This document shows positions 17,380-26,044 of a DNA stretch of 64,000 nt, in pieces (position 1 is the first letter of the stretch; each line of letters starts with the position of its first letter). The position numbers were made by a program, and so were the translations under genes. The stretch covers positions 558,001-622,000 of the forward strand of contig NZ_VNHS01000002.1 in the NCBI RefSeq assembly GCF_008124765.1, written 5' to 3'. Source of the stretch: Paenibacillus methanolicus. Lineage in GTDB: Bacteria; Bacillota; Bacilli; Paenibacillales; Paenibacillaceae. Under the pieces are notes generated by a model. The model was given only the letters and a program-made list of their open reading frames with translations. It had not been told where the DNA came from and made no database searches.

Positions 17380-17459
17380 CCGCATGGCCCCCTTGCGCGA
17401 ATTAGCATGGATACTACGGTGAGCTTATTATAGCATATGCGGCTTCCGGGCGAATACAG

Positions 17460-18491
17460 TCATTCCGCCATCTTCGCTTGAAGAATTTGTTTTGCTTTAC
17501 GCAAACTTTCATCGTCGACATAAACATACGGACTCCGCCACGTGCCTTCCAGCGCCGTGAACTGAATGTCGCTCTTGCCCATCTTGAAATACGTCTCGAT
17601 TAAGTTCTGCACCTCGCTGGACGGCATGTCCATTCGCATGTTATTGCCAACCGCTTCGATGACGTTGCCGAGCTTCGTCACGCCGGAGAAGGACTTCATC
17701 CGGTCTGCGATCGCGCCGATGACCTCGCTCTGCCGCTTATTGCGGTCGAAATCGCTCGACATGTTGGTGCCGTCATTCGACTTCCGGTAGCGGACGAAAT
17801 CGAGCGCCTGGTCCCCGTTTACCTGCTGGTGTCCTTGCTTCAGGTCGATCTTCGTCCCATCCGCGTTATCGACGTAATGCATATCCATGTCGACATCGAC
17901 CTCCACGCCTCCGAGAGCGTCAACGACGTCGACGAAGCCTTGGAAGTTGATCGTCGCCGTGTACGCGATGTCGATGCCGAAATATTTGCCTAGCATCTCG
18001 CGCACTTGGCGCTTGGCCTTCTTCTCGGCGTCCTTGACGCTTAATCCATCGTCAATCGCGATGGCGCGGAATTTGGCATAATACGAATTGGCTTTGCGGC
18101 TCTTGTAACCGTCCAGCTCGATGCGGGTATCGCGCGGGATGGTCACGACGGCCGCCGATTTGGTCGTCGGGTTCATGACCGCCACCATCATGACGTCCGT
18201 ATTGAGACTTCCGGTCTCCTTACGGGTATCCATGCCGAACAGCATGATCCCGACCGGCTTGACCTTGACGGATTCCTCCGCAGGCACGACGATCCCCGGC
18301 TCTGCGTCGGCCGTGGCCATTGTCAGCGCGTCCTTAGATTTGTCGAACAAATAGTACAAGTAGCCCGCAATGCCGACTAGTACAAGCAGTAACAGTACCA
18401 TAAATCGTTTGAACAAAACCGCGCCGCGCCGCTTTCGAGGTTTAGCCGACCTGCGAGAACCTCGCGAATCCATCGTTTTTTGACTGCTCAT
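17460..18491 (-). CDS. LytR-CpsA-Psr (LCP) family glycopolymer transferase
   Basis: 343 residues: a very basic cytoplasmic tail, one membrane helix (about 28-48), and an extracellular LCP domain (about 80-300). LCP enzymes move wall teichoic acid or other glycopolymers from undecaprenyl carriers to peptidoglycan. Visible motifs include FGMDTRKETGSLNTDVMMV, VVTIPRDTRIEL and the Arg-rich FVRYRKSN...DFDRNKRQ that contacts the pyrophosphate. AAGGTG lies eight bases before the ATG. The 90-residue gene upstream ends 15 bases before its start, suggesting one transcript. Confidence 0.93.
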   Translation of the reverse strand: MSSQKTMDSRGSRRSAKPRKRRGAVLFKRFMVLLLLVLVGIAGYLYYLFDKSKDALTMATADAEPGIVVPAEESVKVKPVGIMLFGMDTRKETGSLNTDVMMVAVMNPTTKSAAVVTIPRDTRIELDGYKSRKANSYYAKFRAIAIDDGLSVKDAEKKAKRQVREMLGKYFGIDIAYTATINFQGFVDVVDALGGVEVDVDMDMHYVDNADGTKIDLKQGHQQVNGDQALDFVRYRKSNDGTNMSSDFDRNKRQSEVIGAIADRMKSFSGVTKLGNVIEAVGNNMRMDMPSSEVQNLIETYFKMGKSDIQFTALEGTWRSPYVYVDDESLRKAKQILQAKMAE

Positions 18492-18506
18492 GTACGTTTC
18501 ACCTTG

Positions 18507-18779
18507 TTAGTTATATTTCGGGTTCGAGTTAATGTCGGCGAGCAGCTGCTCGCCGGCCGACCGGTCGATCATCTGCAGCTTCGAACGTCCGCCTTGCTCG
18601 ATGCGGATATGTATCATCGTATCGTCGACACGCTCGACCCGTATTTCCGTAACCTCGTGGTCTTCTCTTAGCAGCCCGCGAAAGAAGTCCAGCGTATCGG
18701 CGGCGGCGCGATCGTCCGGGCGCGCCTGCGCAACCATTTGAATTTGCAGCCAGTTAAATAACGCATCTTCGAATCGCAT
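18507..18779 (-). CDS. Conserved-looking small soluble protein, unknown
   Basis: 90 residues, no signal peptide or membrane segment. The N-terminal half is helical (MRFEDALFNWLQIQMVAQARP..AADTLDFFRGLL), the C-terminal half alternates as beta strands (VTEIRVERVDDTMIHIRIEQGG), ending DINSNPKYN. AGGGGG lies upstream of the ATG. It lies between ylaH and the LCP gene, where Bacillus has ylaI; it has no zinc-ribbon cysteines and is not YlaI. I do not recognise the family. Confidence 0.7.
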   Translation of the reverse strand: MRFEDALFNWLQIQMVAQARPDDRAAADTLDFFRGLLREDHEVTEIRVERVDDTMIHIRIEQGGRSKLQMIDRSAGEQLLADINSNPKYN

Positions 18780-18839
18780 GAGATGAAAGGCCCCCTGACA
18801 TGAAGAATTCCCTTGCCATCGATTGCCTAAACGCTGATG

Positions 18840-19169
18840 CTAACCGAGTTTATTCTCCGCCGCCGCGCCTGTCTGGGCTTCCGGCTTCGCCTCTGTCTTG
18901 CCGTTGCCCTTCCACTTGTCATACAGCTGACGACCGCGCAGCATGAGCATCATGCCGACCGCCACCGCCATGCACTGAATGATCGGGAGCAGATCGTACT
19001 GTAAAATCCACAGGACGAACGAACCGATCGCCATGATGACGTGAACGAGAATTTCCTTCAGAATCGGCAGCCGCTTCTGGGCACGGAATACGCTGTTGAA
19101 GATGTACACGACAAAACAGAAAATCAAAATATAAGAGATGACGGGATGGTCATGCAGCCACTGTTGCAT
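18840..19169 (-). CDS. ylaH: YlaH-like membrane protein
   Basis: 109 residues with three predicted helices (about 10-28, 40-58, 62-80), a short basic loop with RLPILKEI, and a charged low-complexity tail (KTEAKPEAQTGAAAENK). The pattern VFRAQKRLPILKEILVH and its position directly after typA match YlaH of Bacillus. Function unknown. GAGGAG lies upstream of the ATG. Confidence 0.82.
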   Translation of the reverse strand: MQQWLHDHPVISYILIFCFVVYIFNSVFRAQKRLPILKEILVHVIMAIGSFVLWILQYDLLPIIQCMAVAVGMMLMLRGRQLYDKWKGNGKTEAKPEAQTGAAAENKLG

Positions 19170-19282
19170 CTTGGACGCTCCTCTCGGGTCTTCGGCCGCG
19201 TGCGCTTACGCCGCAGCGAAAATTTGATCGGCCCCGGGCTGCCATCTGTTAGACGACGGCCCGAGGCCAAAAGTTTCAATGC

Positions 19283-21124
19283 TTATGCGTTGGATTGCGC
19301 CATTTTGCGTTGTTTCTCGGCACGCTCGCGCTCGGACTTGTTCAACAGTTTCTTGCGAAGGCGGATCGACTTCGGCGTCACTTCGCAATATTCGTCGTCA
19401 TTCAAGTATTCCAGCGCTTGCTCGAGGGAGAACAACACCGGCGTTTTGAGGCGAACGGTGTCGTCCTTCGTCGCGGAGCGAATGTTCGTCAGCTGTTTCT
19501 CTTTGCAGATGTTGACGATGATGTCGGAATCGCGGTTGTGCTCGCCGACGATCATGCCTTCATACACTTCTGTCCCCGGTTCCATGAAGAGAAGACCACG
19601 GTCTTCCACGGACATCATACCGTAGAACGTCGTTGTCCCGTTATCGCTAGATACGAGCACGCCTTGGTGACGTCCGCCGACCGATGCGCCCGCAAGCGGA
19701 CCGTAGCTGTCGAACGCGTGGTTCATGATGCCGTAGCCGCGCGTCAGCGTCAGGAAGTGCGTACGGTAGCCGATCAGACCGCGCGCAGGAATAATGAATT
19801 CCAGGCGAACTTGTCCCGTGCCGTTGTTGATCATGTTCACCATTTCGGCTTTGCGGGTTCCAAGGCTCTCCATGACAGAACCTGTGCTCTCCTCTGGAAC
19901 GTCGATGATCAGGCGCTCGTAAGGCTCCATCTTCGAACCATCGATTTCCTTGATGATAACTTCAGGCTTCGATACTTGCAGCTCGTAGCCCTCGCGGCGC
20001 ATGTTCTCGATAAGAATGCCCAGGTGAAGCTCGCCGCGTCCGGAGACGACGAATGCATCCGGGCTGTCGGTCTCTTCAACGCGCAACGCTACATCCGTCT
20101 CCAGCTCTTTGAAGAGGCGCTCGCGCAGCTTGCGGGAAGTGACCCATTTGCCTTCGCGACCCGCGAATGGGCTATTGTTAACAAGGAACGTCATTTGGAG
20201 CGTCGGCTCGTCGATCTTCAGAACCGGCAGCGCCTCCGGATTGGCCGGATCGGCAATTGTCTCGCCGATGTTGATTTCCCTGATGCCCGCGACCGCGACG
20301 ATGTCGCCCGCGCCCGCTTCTTCGATCTCGATCCGCTTCAAGCCTTGGAAGCCGAACAGCTTCTCGATGCGCGCTTGCTTAGTCGCGCCTTCGCGAGTCA
20401 TGACCGCAACCGATTGGCCTTGACGGATCTTGCCGCGGTTGACGCGACCGATCGCGATGCGGCCCAGGTATTCGTTATAATCAAGCAACGTAACGAGGTA
20501 TTGCAGCGGCTCGTCTACGCTCTCCGTTGGCGAAGGGATGTGGCTGACGATCGTTTCGTACATCGCCTGCATGTTCTCGTCTTGCTTCTCGGGTTCCAGG
20601 CTGGACGTGCCCATCAGCGCGGATGCGTACACAACCGGGAATTCCAACTGCTCGTCGTTGGCGCCAAGCTCGATAAACAGATCCAGCACTTCGTCAACCA
20701 CTTCGGTCGGACGCGCGTTCGGACGGTCGATCTTATTCAGGACGACGATCGGCGTTAACTGGTGCTCGAGCGCTTTGCGAAGCACGAACTTCGTTTGCGG
20801 CATACAGCCTTCGAACGCGTCGACCACGAGCAGCACGCCGTCGACCATTTTCATAATCCGTTCTACCTCGCCGCCGAAGTCGGCGTGTCCCGGCGTATCG
20901 ACGATGTTGATCAGGTAGTCTTTGTAGGTAATCGCCGTGTTCTTCGCGAGAATCGTAATGCCGCGTTCGCGTTCGAGGTCATTCGAATCCATCGCTCTCT
21001 CCTGCACCGCTTCGTTGTCCCGGTACGTCCCGGACTGCTGCAGCAGCTTATCGACGAGCGTTGTTTTGCCATGGTCAACGTGCGCGATGATGGCGATGTT
21101 CCGAATGTTTTCTCTTGCTTGCAT
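19283..21124 (-). CDS. typA: Translational GTPase TypA/BipA
   Basis: Ribosome-associated GTPase of the EF-G family that helps 50S assembly and stress growth. 613 residues, full length. G motifs are clear: G1 [11 protein letters not shown]2 in ERGITI, G3 DTPGHADF, G4 NKIDR, G5 SAL. The C-terminal domain shows [20 protein letters not shown] and [13 protein letters not shown], and ends in a basic tail ([18 protein letters not shown]). The ribosome site TTTGGAG precedes ATG 21124. ylaH follows 114 bases downstream. Confidence 0.97.
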   Translation of the reverse strand: MQARENIRNIAIIAHVDHGKTTLVDKLLQQSGTYRDNEAVQERAMDSNDLERERGITILAKNTAITYKDYLINIVDTPGHADFGGEVERIMKMVDGVLLVVDAFEGCMPQTKFVLRKALEHQLTPIVVLNKIDRPNARPTEVVDEVLDLFIELGANDEQLEFPVVYASALMGTSSLEPEKQDENMQAMYETIVSHIPSPTESVDEPLQYLVTLLDYNEYLGRIAIGRVNRGKIRQGQSVAVMTREGATKQARIEKLFGFQGLKRIEIEEAGAGDIVAVAGIREINIGETIADPANPEALPVLKIDEPTLQMTFLVNNSPFAGREGKWVTSRKLRERLFKELETDVALRVEETDSPDAFVVSGRGELHLGILIENMRREGYELQVSKPEVIIKEIDGSKMEPYERLIIDVPEESTGSVMESLGTRKAEMVNMINNGTGQVRLEFIIPARGLIGYRTHFLTLTRGYGIMNHAFDSYGPLAGASVGGRHQGVLVSSDNGTTTFYGMMSVEDRGLLFMEPGTEVYEGMIVGEHNRDSDIIVNICKEKQLTNIRSATKDDTVRLKTPVLFSLEQALEYLNDDEYCEVTPKSIRLRKKLLNKSERERAEKQRKMAQSNA

Positions 21125-21172
21125 GTTCTAATCCACTCCAAATGTTAAAGTTTGCTTACTTCTAAAATCCGA

Positions 21173-21655
21173 CTACCAGCGCGTTCTCCGACCCGCGACA
21201 AGCCATGCGCCGACCACAATCAGCGCTGCCGCGATCAAATAAAGCCCCCAGCCCCAGAACAGCATGATGACGAAGAACGAGATGGATACCAGCGCCAAAA
21301 TGATGGCCGCCGTAAGCGGCACCTTAGGATGGGACATTTCAAACAGATGATACTCGTACAAGCCGACGGCGCCTCCGAACACCAATAGCGGCCATAAGAC
21401 CTGCATATGGTGCCATCCGAATGCGATGCAGAAGAAAAAGATCAAGGCGCTGACCGTTAGAATGGCCCCGGGAATAAGCGCGACTGTCGGCAAAATGCGG
21501 CCGAAAAACAGCACGTGCAGCAAAATACCGGGGATCAGAACGAACAGCGGCCAGAAATTCGTTCCGATAAACGCGAACAACCCCAGCTTCCCGAGCAAAA
21601 TAACCGCTCCGGCGATCAAAAAGACGATGCCGATCGCGTAATTATTTCTCGACAT
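21173..21655 (-). CDS. LiaI/LiaF-like membrane protein, unknown
   Basis: 160-residue protein almost entirely of hydrophobic helices in three pairs (about 5-45, 55-95, 110-155), with the pattern GIVFLIAGAVILLGKLG...FWPLFVLIPGILL that is repeated as ..MQVLWPLLVFGGAVGL, as in the LiaI/LiaF transmembrane family. There is no sensor or cytoplasmic domain. A 216-base AT-rich stretch upstream carries several TATAAG/TATAAC-like boxes but no gene. Confidence 0.75.
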   Translation of the reverse strand: MSRNNYAIGIVFLIAGAVILLGKLGLFAFIGTNFWPLFVLIPGILLHVLFFGRILPTVALIPGAILTVSALIFFFCIAFGWHHMQVLWPLLVFGGAVGLYEYHLFEMSHPKVPLTAAIILALVSISFFVIMLFWGWGLYLIAAALIVVGAWLVAGRRTRW

Positions 21656-21852
21656 GCAAGCTTCCCTTCTCTCGACGCGATATTAACAATATAAGAACGT
21701 ATAAGACATCTGCTTATACACGGCTTATATTCCCCAAAGGCAGAAACATCCAAACCCATGCAAGTACCGGTCGTAAGCCGTTTCTTCTTGTCATTCCTAT
21801 AGTTTAATGGAACGGAAGGCAAAAAACCAGTACGGTTCGATCTTTTTCGCCA

Positions 21853-21895
21853 CAAAAAAAGACGCACCGCTTCATCTGCGAAGACGAAGCAATGC
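21853..21895 (-). terminator. Terminator overlapping the 3' end of the left TerC gene
   Basis: On the minus strand CGCATTGCTTCGTCT pairs with AGATGAAGCGGTGCG (two G-T pairs), followed by TCTTTTTTTG. The gene's TGA stop lies in the right arm. Confidence 0.85.
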
Positions 21896-22534
21896 GACAA
21901 TGATGACGAGCGGCACGCATAGAACCGGTATCGCGTGCTCCAGCGTGCGCAGCTGGGCAAGGTGCGGAAGCAGCACCGGATCGTGCACGAGCATTTCGCC
22001 CGCCGCGAAACCAAGCAGACCGCCGCCCAAATAAACGAGGAGCGGAAATTTGACGAGCAGCTTGCTGAGCAGCTGGCTTCCCCAAATGATCATCGGAATG
22101 CTGAGCCCGATTCCGAGCAGAATAAGTACCGGCTCGCCCTCTGCAACGGCCGCGACGGCCAGCACGTTATCTAAACTCATAATAAAGTCCGCCGCGATGA
22201 TCGTTCGCACGGCTTGTCCGAGCGAACCGGCTTTGCGCACCTGCTTGGCATCGTCCTCGAGATGGCCGCCCGCCGCGTCCGTCACCAGCTTGACCGCGAT
22301 GACGAACAGCATCAGCGCGCCGGCGATTTGGATAAAAGGCAGCTCGAGGAGCGTAATCGCAACCAAGGTCAGCAAGCAGCGCAGCGCGACCGCTGCCCCG
22401 GCTCCCCACCACACCGCTTTCTTGCGTTGTTCCTTCGGCAGCTGCTGGGCGGCCAGCGCGATGACGACCGCGTTATCGCCGCTTAACAGGACGTTGATAA
22501 ACACAATCTCAATAAACGTTACAAGGCTGTCCAA
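21872..22534 (-). CDS. TerC family membrane protein (YjbE type), copy 1
   Basis: 220-residue TerC/Alx family protein with seven predicted helices and the two paired acidic motifs FINVLLSGDNAVVIALAA and ADFIMSLDNVLAVAA. Firmicute members of this type are linked to manganese export and metalation of secreted proteins. TTG 22534-22532 is chosen: GGGAGG is five bases upstream and the next ATG (22549) has no ribosome site. It is divergent from the paralogue at 22680. Exact substrate not provable here. Confidence 0.87.
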   Translation of the reverse strand: MDSLVTFIEIVFINVLLSGDNAVVIALAAQQLPKEQRKKAVWWGAGAAVALRCLLTLVAITLLELPFIQIAGALMLFVIAVKLVTDAAGGHLEDDAKQVRKAGSLGQAVRTIIAADFIMSLDNVLAVAAVAEGEPVLILLGIGLSIPMIIWGSQLLSKLLVKFPLLVYLGGGLLGFAAGEMLVHDPVLLPHLAQLRTLEHAIPVLCVPLVIIVALLRLRR

Positions 22535-22679
22535 GGGAACCTCCCGCATAAAAGGATTATATGTAACTTGTATGTCCGGCCGGGGAGGGATATGTCCCAA
22601 ATTTTTTTTTGAATCTCTCTTGGACTTATGCCGTAATTATTGTAGTCTATGTAGATGTAGAAGAAAGGGGCAATAGAAG

Positions 22680-23381
22680 TTGGAATTATTCTCATTAGAG
22701 TTTTTCTCGGCCTTGCTCACCATCGTGTTCATCGACCTGATTCTTGCGGGCGATAACGCGATCGTCATCGGTCTGGCCGCGCGGAACTTGCCGAAACATC
22801 AGCAGAAGCAAGCGGTCATCTGGGGTACTGTCGGCGCGGTCGGCATTCGCGCCGTCGCGACGATGCTCGTCGTATACCTGCTCGATATTCCTTGGCTTTT
22901 GCTCGCGGGCGGCATCCTGCTGTTGTGGATCGCATACAAACTGCTGGTGGACGATGCCAACCATGGCGACAATATCAAGGCCGGCAATACGCTGTGGCAA
23001 TCGGTGCGCACGATCATTATCGCGGATGCCGCGATGGGTCTGGACAACGTCATTGCCGTCGCCGGCGCCGCGCATGGCGACTACCTGCTCGTCGTGCTGG
23101 GGCTCATTATCAGCATTCCGATCGTCGTTTGGGGCAGCACGCTTTTCATCAAGTTGATCGGGCGTTTCCCTTGGATCGTGTACGTCGGCTCGGCCGTCCT
23201 CGCCTACACCGCGGCGAAGATGATTACGCACGAACAGAAGATTGCGTCGTTCTTCGACGCGAACGAACTGTTCCGCTGGTCGTTCATGATACTGATCGTC
23301 ATCATCATCATCGCTTCAGGTCTTTGGAAGAACAACGCGAGCGCGAAGCGCGCAGCAGAAAGAAGCAGAGAAACCCACTAG
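22680..23381 (+). CDS. TerC family membrane protein (YjbE type), copy 2
   Basis: 233 residues, TTG start with AGAAAGGGG nine bases upstream. The same two acidic motifs occur (VFIDLILAGDNAIVIGLAA and ADAAMGLDNVIAVAGAA) along with seven helices, and a short basic tail (AKRAAERSRETH). It differs enough from copy 1 to be an old paralogue rather than a recent duplicate; copy 2 keeps KMITHEQK and a longer last loop. The 145-base gap between the two starts should hold both promoters; I saw no yybP-ykoY manganese riboswitch in it. Confidence 0.87.
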   Translation: MELFSLEFFSALLTIVFIDLILAGDNAIVIGLAARNLPKHQQKQAVIWGTVGAVGIRAVATMLVVYLLDIPWLLLAGGILLLWIAYKLLVDDANHGDNIKAGNTLWQSVRTIIIADAAMGLDNVIAVAGAAHGDYLLVVLGLIISIPIVVWGSTLFIKLIGRFPWIVYVGSAVLAYTAAKMITHEQKIASFFDANELFRWSFMILIVIIIIASGLWKNNASAKRAAERSRETH

Positions 23382-23399
23382 GGTCCTCTGCTTCTTTTT
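23357..23399 (+). terminator. Terminator after TerC copy 2
   Basis: AAGAAGCAGAG pairs with CTCTGCTTCTT, with a nested CCC/GGG stem in the loop, followed by TTTTG. The left arm starts within the last codons. Confidence 0.9.
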
Positions 23400-23415
23400 G
23401 CTTTACAGCCGTCTT

Positions 23416-24639
23416 TTAGAACCAGTCTTCCTCGCCCGTCTTGTGCGCCTGCGACAGATCGTCCGGCTTGATCAGCATCGTCTCCGTCCCGCGCACGGCT
23501 TCTTCAATCATTCCCGCCAGATTAGGCACGAACGATTCGACTTTCCGCACGACGTTCAGGTTCGGATTCGTGCTTGGCGACCTCGGGACGAACAGCGTGC
23601 AGCAATCCTCGTACGGCAGAATAGACGTCTCGTACGTGCCGATCTCCTCCGCGAGATTAATGATCTCCTGCTTGTCCGTCATGATCAAAGGGCGCAGCAG
23701 CGGCAGATCGATATCTCGTCCGATGACGTTCATGCTGCCGAGCGTCTGGCTTGCGACCTGCCCCAAGCTATCCCCCGTCACGATGCCGAGCGCCTCGTTC
23801 TTCTCCGCCAACAGCTGCCCGATCCGCAGCATCGAACGACGCATCAGCGTGATGATCAGATGGTCCTGGTTGCACTGCGTGAAGGAAGTCTGGATATCCG
23901 TAAACTGCACCAGGTGCAGCTTCAGCGTCGCGCCGCTAATCTCGGACAACCTGCGGGCGAGCGTGATGACCTTCTCCTTAGCCTGCTCGCTCGTGAACGG
24001 ATAGCTGTGGAAATGGACCGCTTCGATCTCCAGTCCTTTGCGCATGGCTAGATAGCCGGCTACCGGGCTGTCGATGCCCCCGGACAGCATGAGCATCGCC
24101 TTGCCGTTCGTGCCATACGGGAAGCCGCCTGCCGCGGGCACGACGTCGCTGAAGACGAACGCCCCTTCCGGCTGCAACTCGACCCGCAGATGTACCTCCG
24201 GCTTACGCACGTCTACCTTCAAATCGGGCATGGCTCGGAGCACGTGGCCGCCGACGAGACGATTCATCTCCTGCGAATCGTGCGGAAACGTCTTCACGAC
24301 CCGGCGGACGGACACCTTGAACGTGCGCGGCTCCGTCGGCTGCGCGCGCATGACGTCCAGCGCGGCGGCGCGAATGGCCTCTAAGTCCATCTCCGCATGT
24401 CGTACCGGCGAGAAGGAGACGATGCCGAAGACGTGCTTCAGCTTGACCGCTACCGCTTCGTAAGATTCGCCGTTCAGCTGGATATACAGCCTGCCGAACG
24501 TCTGGATCAGCTTCGCTGCCGGGAAAGGCGCGACGACGCGCCGCACCTGCTCCACCATTCGCTTCTCGAATTGCTTGCGGTTGCGTCCTTTTATCGTAAA
24601 CTCGCCAAAACGAATCAATATCATGTCGGGTACCATCAT
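23416..24639 (-). CDS. thiI: tRNA uracil 4-sulfurtransferase ThiI
   Basis: Adenylates U8 of tRNA and inserts sulfur to give 4-thiouridine. 407 residues: N-terminal ferredoxin-like part, THUMP domain (about 60-165), and PP-loop ATPase with SGGIDSP at 186-192. The C-terminal rhodanese domain of the E. coli form is absent, as in Bacillus, where sulfur comes directly from the partner cysteine desulfurase. Start and nifZ stop overlap (ATGA), so translation is coupled and the two act together. Confidence 0.96.
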   Translation of the reverse strand: MMVPDMILIRFGEFTIKGRNRKQFEKRMVEQVRRVVAPFPAAKLIQTFGRLYIQLNGESYEAVAVKLKHVFGIVSFSPVRHAEMDLEAIRAAALDVMRAQPTEPRTFKVSVRRVVKTFPHDSQEMNRLVGGHVLRAMPDLKVDVRKPEVHLRVELQPEGAFVFSDVVPAAGGFPYGTNGKAMLMLSGGIDSPVAGYLAMRKGLEIEAVHFHSYPFTSEQAKEKVITLARRLSEISGATLKLHLVQFTDIQTSFTQCNQDHLIITLMRRSMLRIGQLLAEKNEALGIVTGDSLGQVASQTLGSMNVIGRDIDLPLLRPLIMTDKQEIINLAEEIGTYETSILPYEDCCTLFVPRSPSTNPNLNVVRKVESFVPNLAGMIEEAVRGTETMLIKPDDLSQAHKTGEEDWF

Positions 24640-25826
24640 GTGGTTTCAATCCTTCCTTCCTTGCGTTCGAGCGGCGAGAGCGCCGCTACCGTATCCCGGA
24701 GCGCGCGCCCGAGGCCTTCGACCGCTTGCTCGTCATGCTCGTCGCCGAAGCTCACCCGGATGCCGCTTGCAGCGACGGCTCGCGGCATCCCCATCGCCTC
24801 GAGCACCCGGCTAGGCTTGCTGCTCTTGGAGGAGCAGGCCGATTGGGTCGATACGAGGAACCCTCGTTCCTCCAGCATGTGAATCACGACTTCCGGCTTC
24901 ATGCCGGGGTAGGAGAAATGCACGATATGCGGGGCCATGACGATCCTGCCCGACTCGTCCAGCACGGCATCCCTTCCCGATAGCCGAAGCTGGGGAATGT
25001 CATTCAGAAAGCCGACCAACCGCCGTCGCAATTCGCTCATCTTCCGGAACCGTTCGGGTTGCTCCTCCATCGTCATGCGGAATGCTTTGGCCGTGGCCAC
25101 GATCGCGGGGACGTTCTCCGTCCCCGGCCGTCTCCCGCTCTCTTGGCCTCCGCCGGCAAGAATCGGAGCGAGGGCGACGCCTTCTGCGGCGTACAGCAAG
25201 CCGCAGCCGCGAGGCCCGCCGATTTTGTGCGCGGAGGCGGTGAATAAGTCAATGCCCCATTCCTGGAGAAGGACCGGGAGTTTGCCGGCGCTCTGCACCC
25301 CGTCTACATGGAAAAGCGTCCGTCTGCGGCCGCGGAGCAGCTTCCCAATCTCTTCGATCGGCTGAACCGCGCCCGTTTCGTTGTTCACGTGCATGACGCT
25401 CACCAAAATCGTGTCGTCGGCAAGCGCCGCTTCCACCTGCTCCGCATCTACGCCACCATCCTCGTTCGCCGGCAAATACGTCACCCGGAACCCTTCCGCT
25501 TCCAGCGCGGCGAAAGCTTCATAGACCGATGCATGCTCGATGCGGGTCGTCACGAGATGCCGGCCTCTTCCTTTATTTTGCCGCGCCGCGCCGAGGATAG
25601 CCATGTTGTTGCTCTCCGTTCCGCCGGACGTGAACGTCCAGTGATTCGCCCCGGTGCCGAAGGCATCCGCGATCACGGCTCGCGCCCTAGCCAGCAGCTT
25701 CGCCGACTCCAGCCCCGCCCGGTGCAGCGAAGACGGATTCGCGTAATGCCGTTCCATGACTTCCGCCATCGTGCGGACGACTTCTTTCTTGGGGGGCGTG
25801 GAGGCGCAATGATCGAAGTAATGCAT
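24636..25826 (-). CDS. nifZ: Cysteine desulfurase (NifZ/IscS type), partner of ThiI
   Basis: PLP enzyme passing cysteine sulfur to ThiI. 396 residues from ATG 25826 (MHYFDHCASTPP), supported by AGGGAGGGG eight bases upstream. Visible: SGGTESNNMAILGAA, HVNNETGAVQPIEEIG, PLP Lys in TASAHKIGGPRGCG, and the persulfide Cys in the loop STQSACSSK. Direct 4-nt overlap with thiI matches the dedicated nifZ-thiI pair of Bacillus. A copy of the interspersed hairpin repeat lies just upstream in its leader. Confidence 0.95.
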   Translation of the reverse strand: MHYFDHCASTPPKKEVVRTMAEVMERHYANPSSLHRAGLESAKLLARARAVIADAFGTGANHWTFTSGGTESNNMAILGAARQNKGRGRHLVTTRIEHASVYEAFAALEAEGFRVTYLPANEDGGVDAEQVEAALADDTILVSVMHVNNETGAVQPIEEIGKLLRGRRRTLFHVDGVQSAGKLPVLLQEWGIDLFTASAHKIGGPRGCGLLYAAEGVALAPILAGGGQESGRRPGTENVPAIVATAKAFRMTMEEQPERFRKMSELRRRLVGFLNDIPQLRLSGRDAVLDESGRIVMAPHIVHFSYPGMKPEVVIHMLEERGFLVSTQSACSSKSSKPSRVLEAMGMPRAVAASGIRVSFGDEHDEQAVEGLGRALRDTVAALSPLERKEGRIETT

Positions 25827-25847
25827 GGATGGATCCCCTCCCTTATG

Positions 25848-25951
25848 CAAGGTGAAACGGCTATCGCCATCCTCTGGAGGCGCAGCGCGTTTCATTCCGG
25901 TGAAATATGAGATCATTTATAAGCGTGAAACTTATAAAACTCATATATTAT
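25848..25951 (+). repeat. Interspersed hairpin repeat, copy A
   Basis: About 104 bp closely matching 55465-55558. It starts CAAGGTGAAACGG and folds as GAAACG-GCT-CGCC against GGCG-AGC-CGTTTC (stem ends 25854 and 25893). An AT-rich tail with TTATAA repeated (25918, 25932, 25949) follows. It sits 22 bases before the nifZ start, in reverse orientation to that gene. No ORF is inside; the gap 25952-26044 has nothing else recognisable. Confidence 0.7.
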
Positions 25952-26044
25952 AAAAAATAAAGAAAGACCACGTTCCGGCGCATGACGCGAACTTGGCGCG
26001 CTGCGCGGCTGACGTGATCCTCCTGCTTACTCGGACTCTAATCC

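Noticed and set aside
19189..19275. GC-rich hairpin between typA and ylaH as terminator
   Set aside because: GGCCTCGGGC/GCCCGGGGCC can pair but no T-run follows, and ylaH is probably cotranscribed with typA.
19295..20758. 487-codon plus-strand frame opposite typA
   Set aside because: It is the antisense shadow of a certain gene; Arg/Leu/Asp-rich translation without family motifs.
22546..22680. Possible yybP-ykoY manganese riboswitch before the TerC genes
   Set aside because: The gap is only about 145 bases and I could not find the conserved paired cores of that riboswitch.
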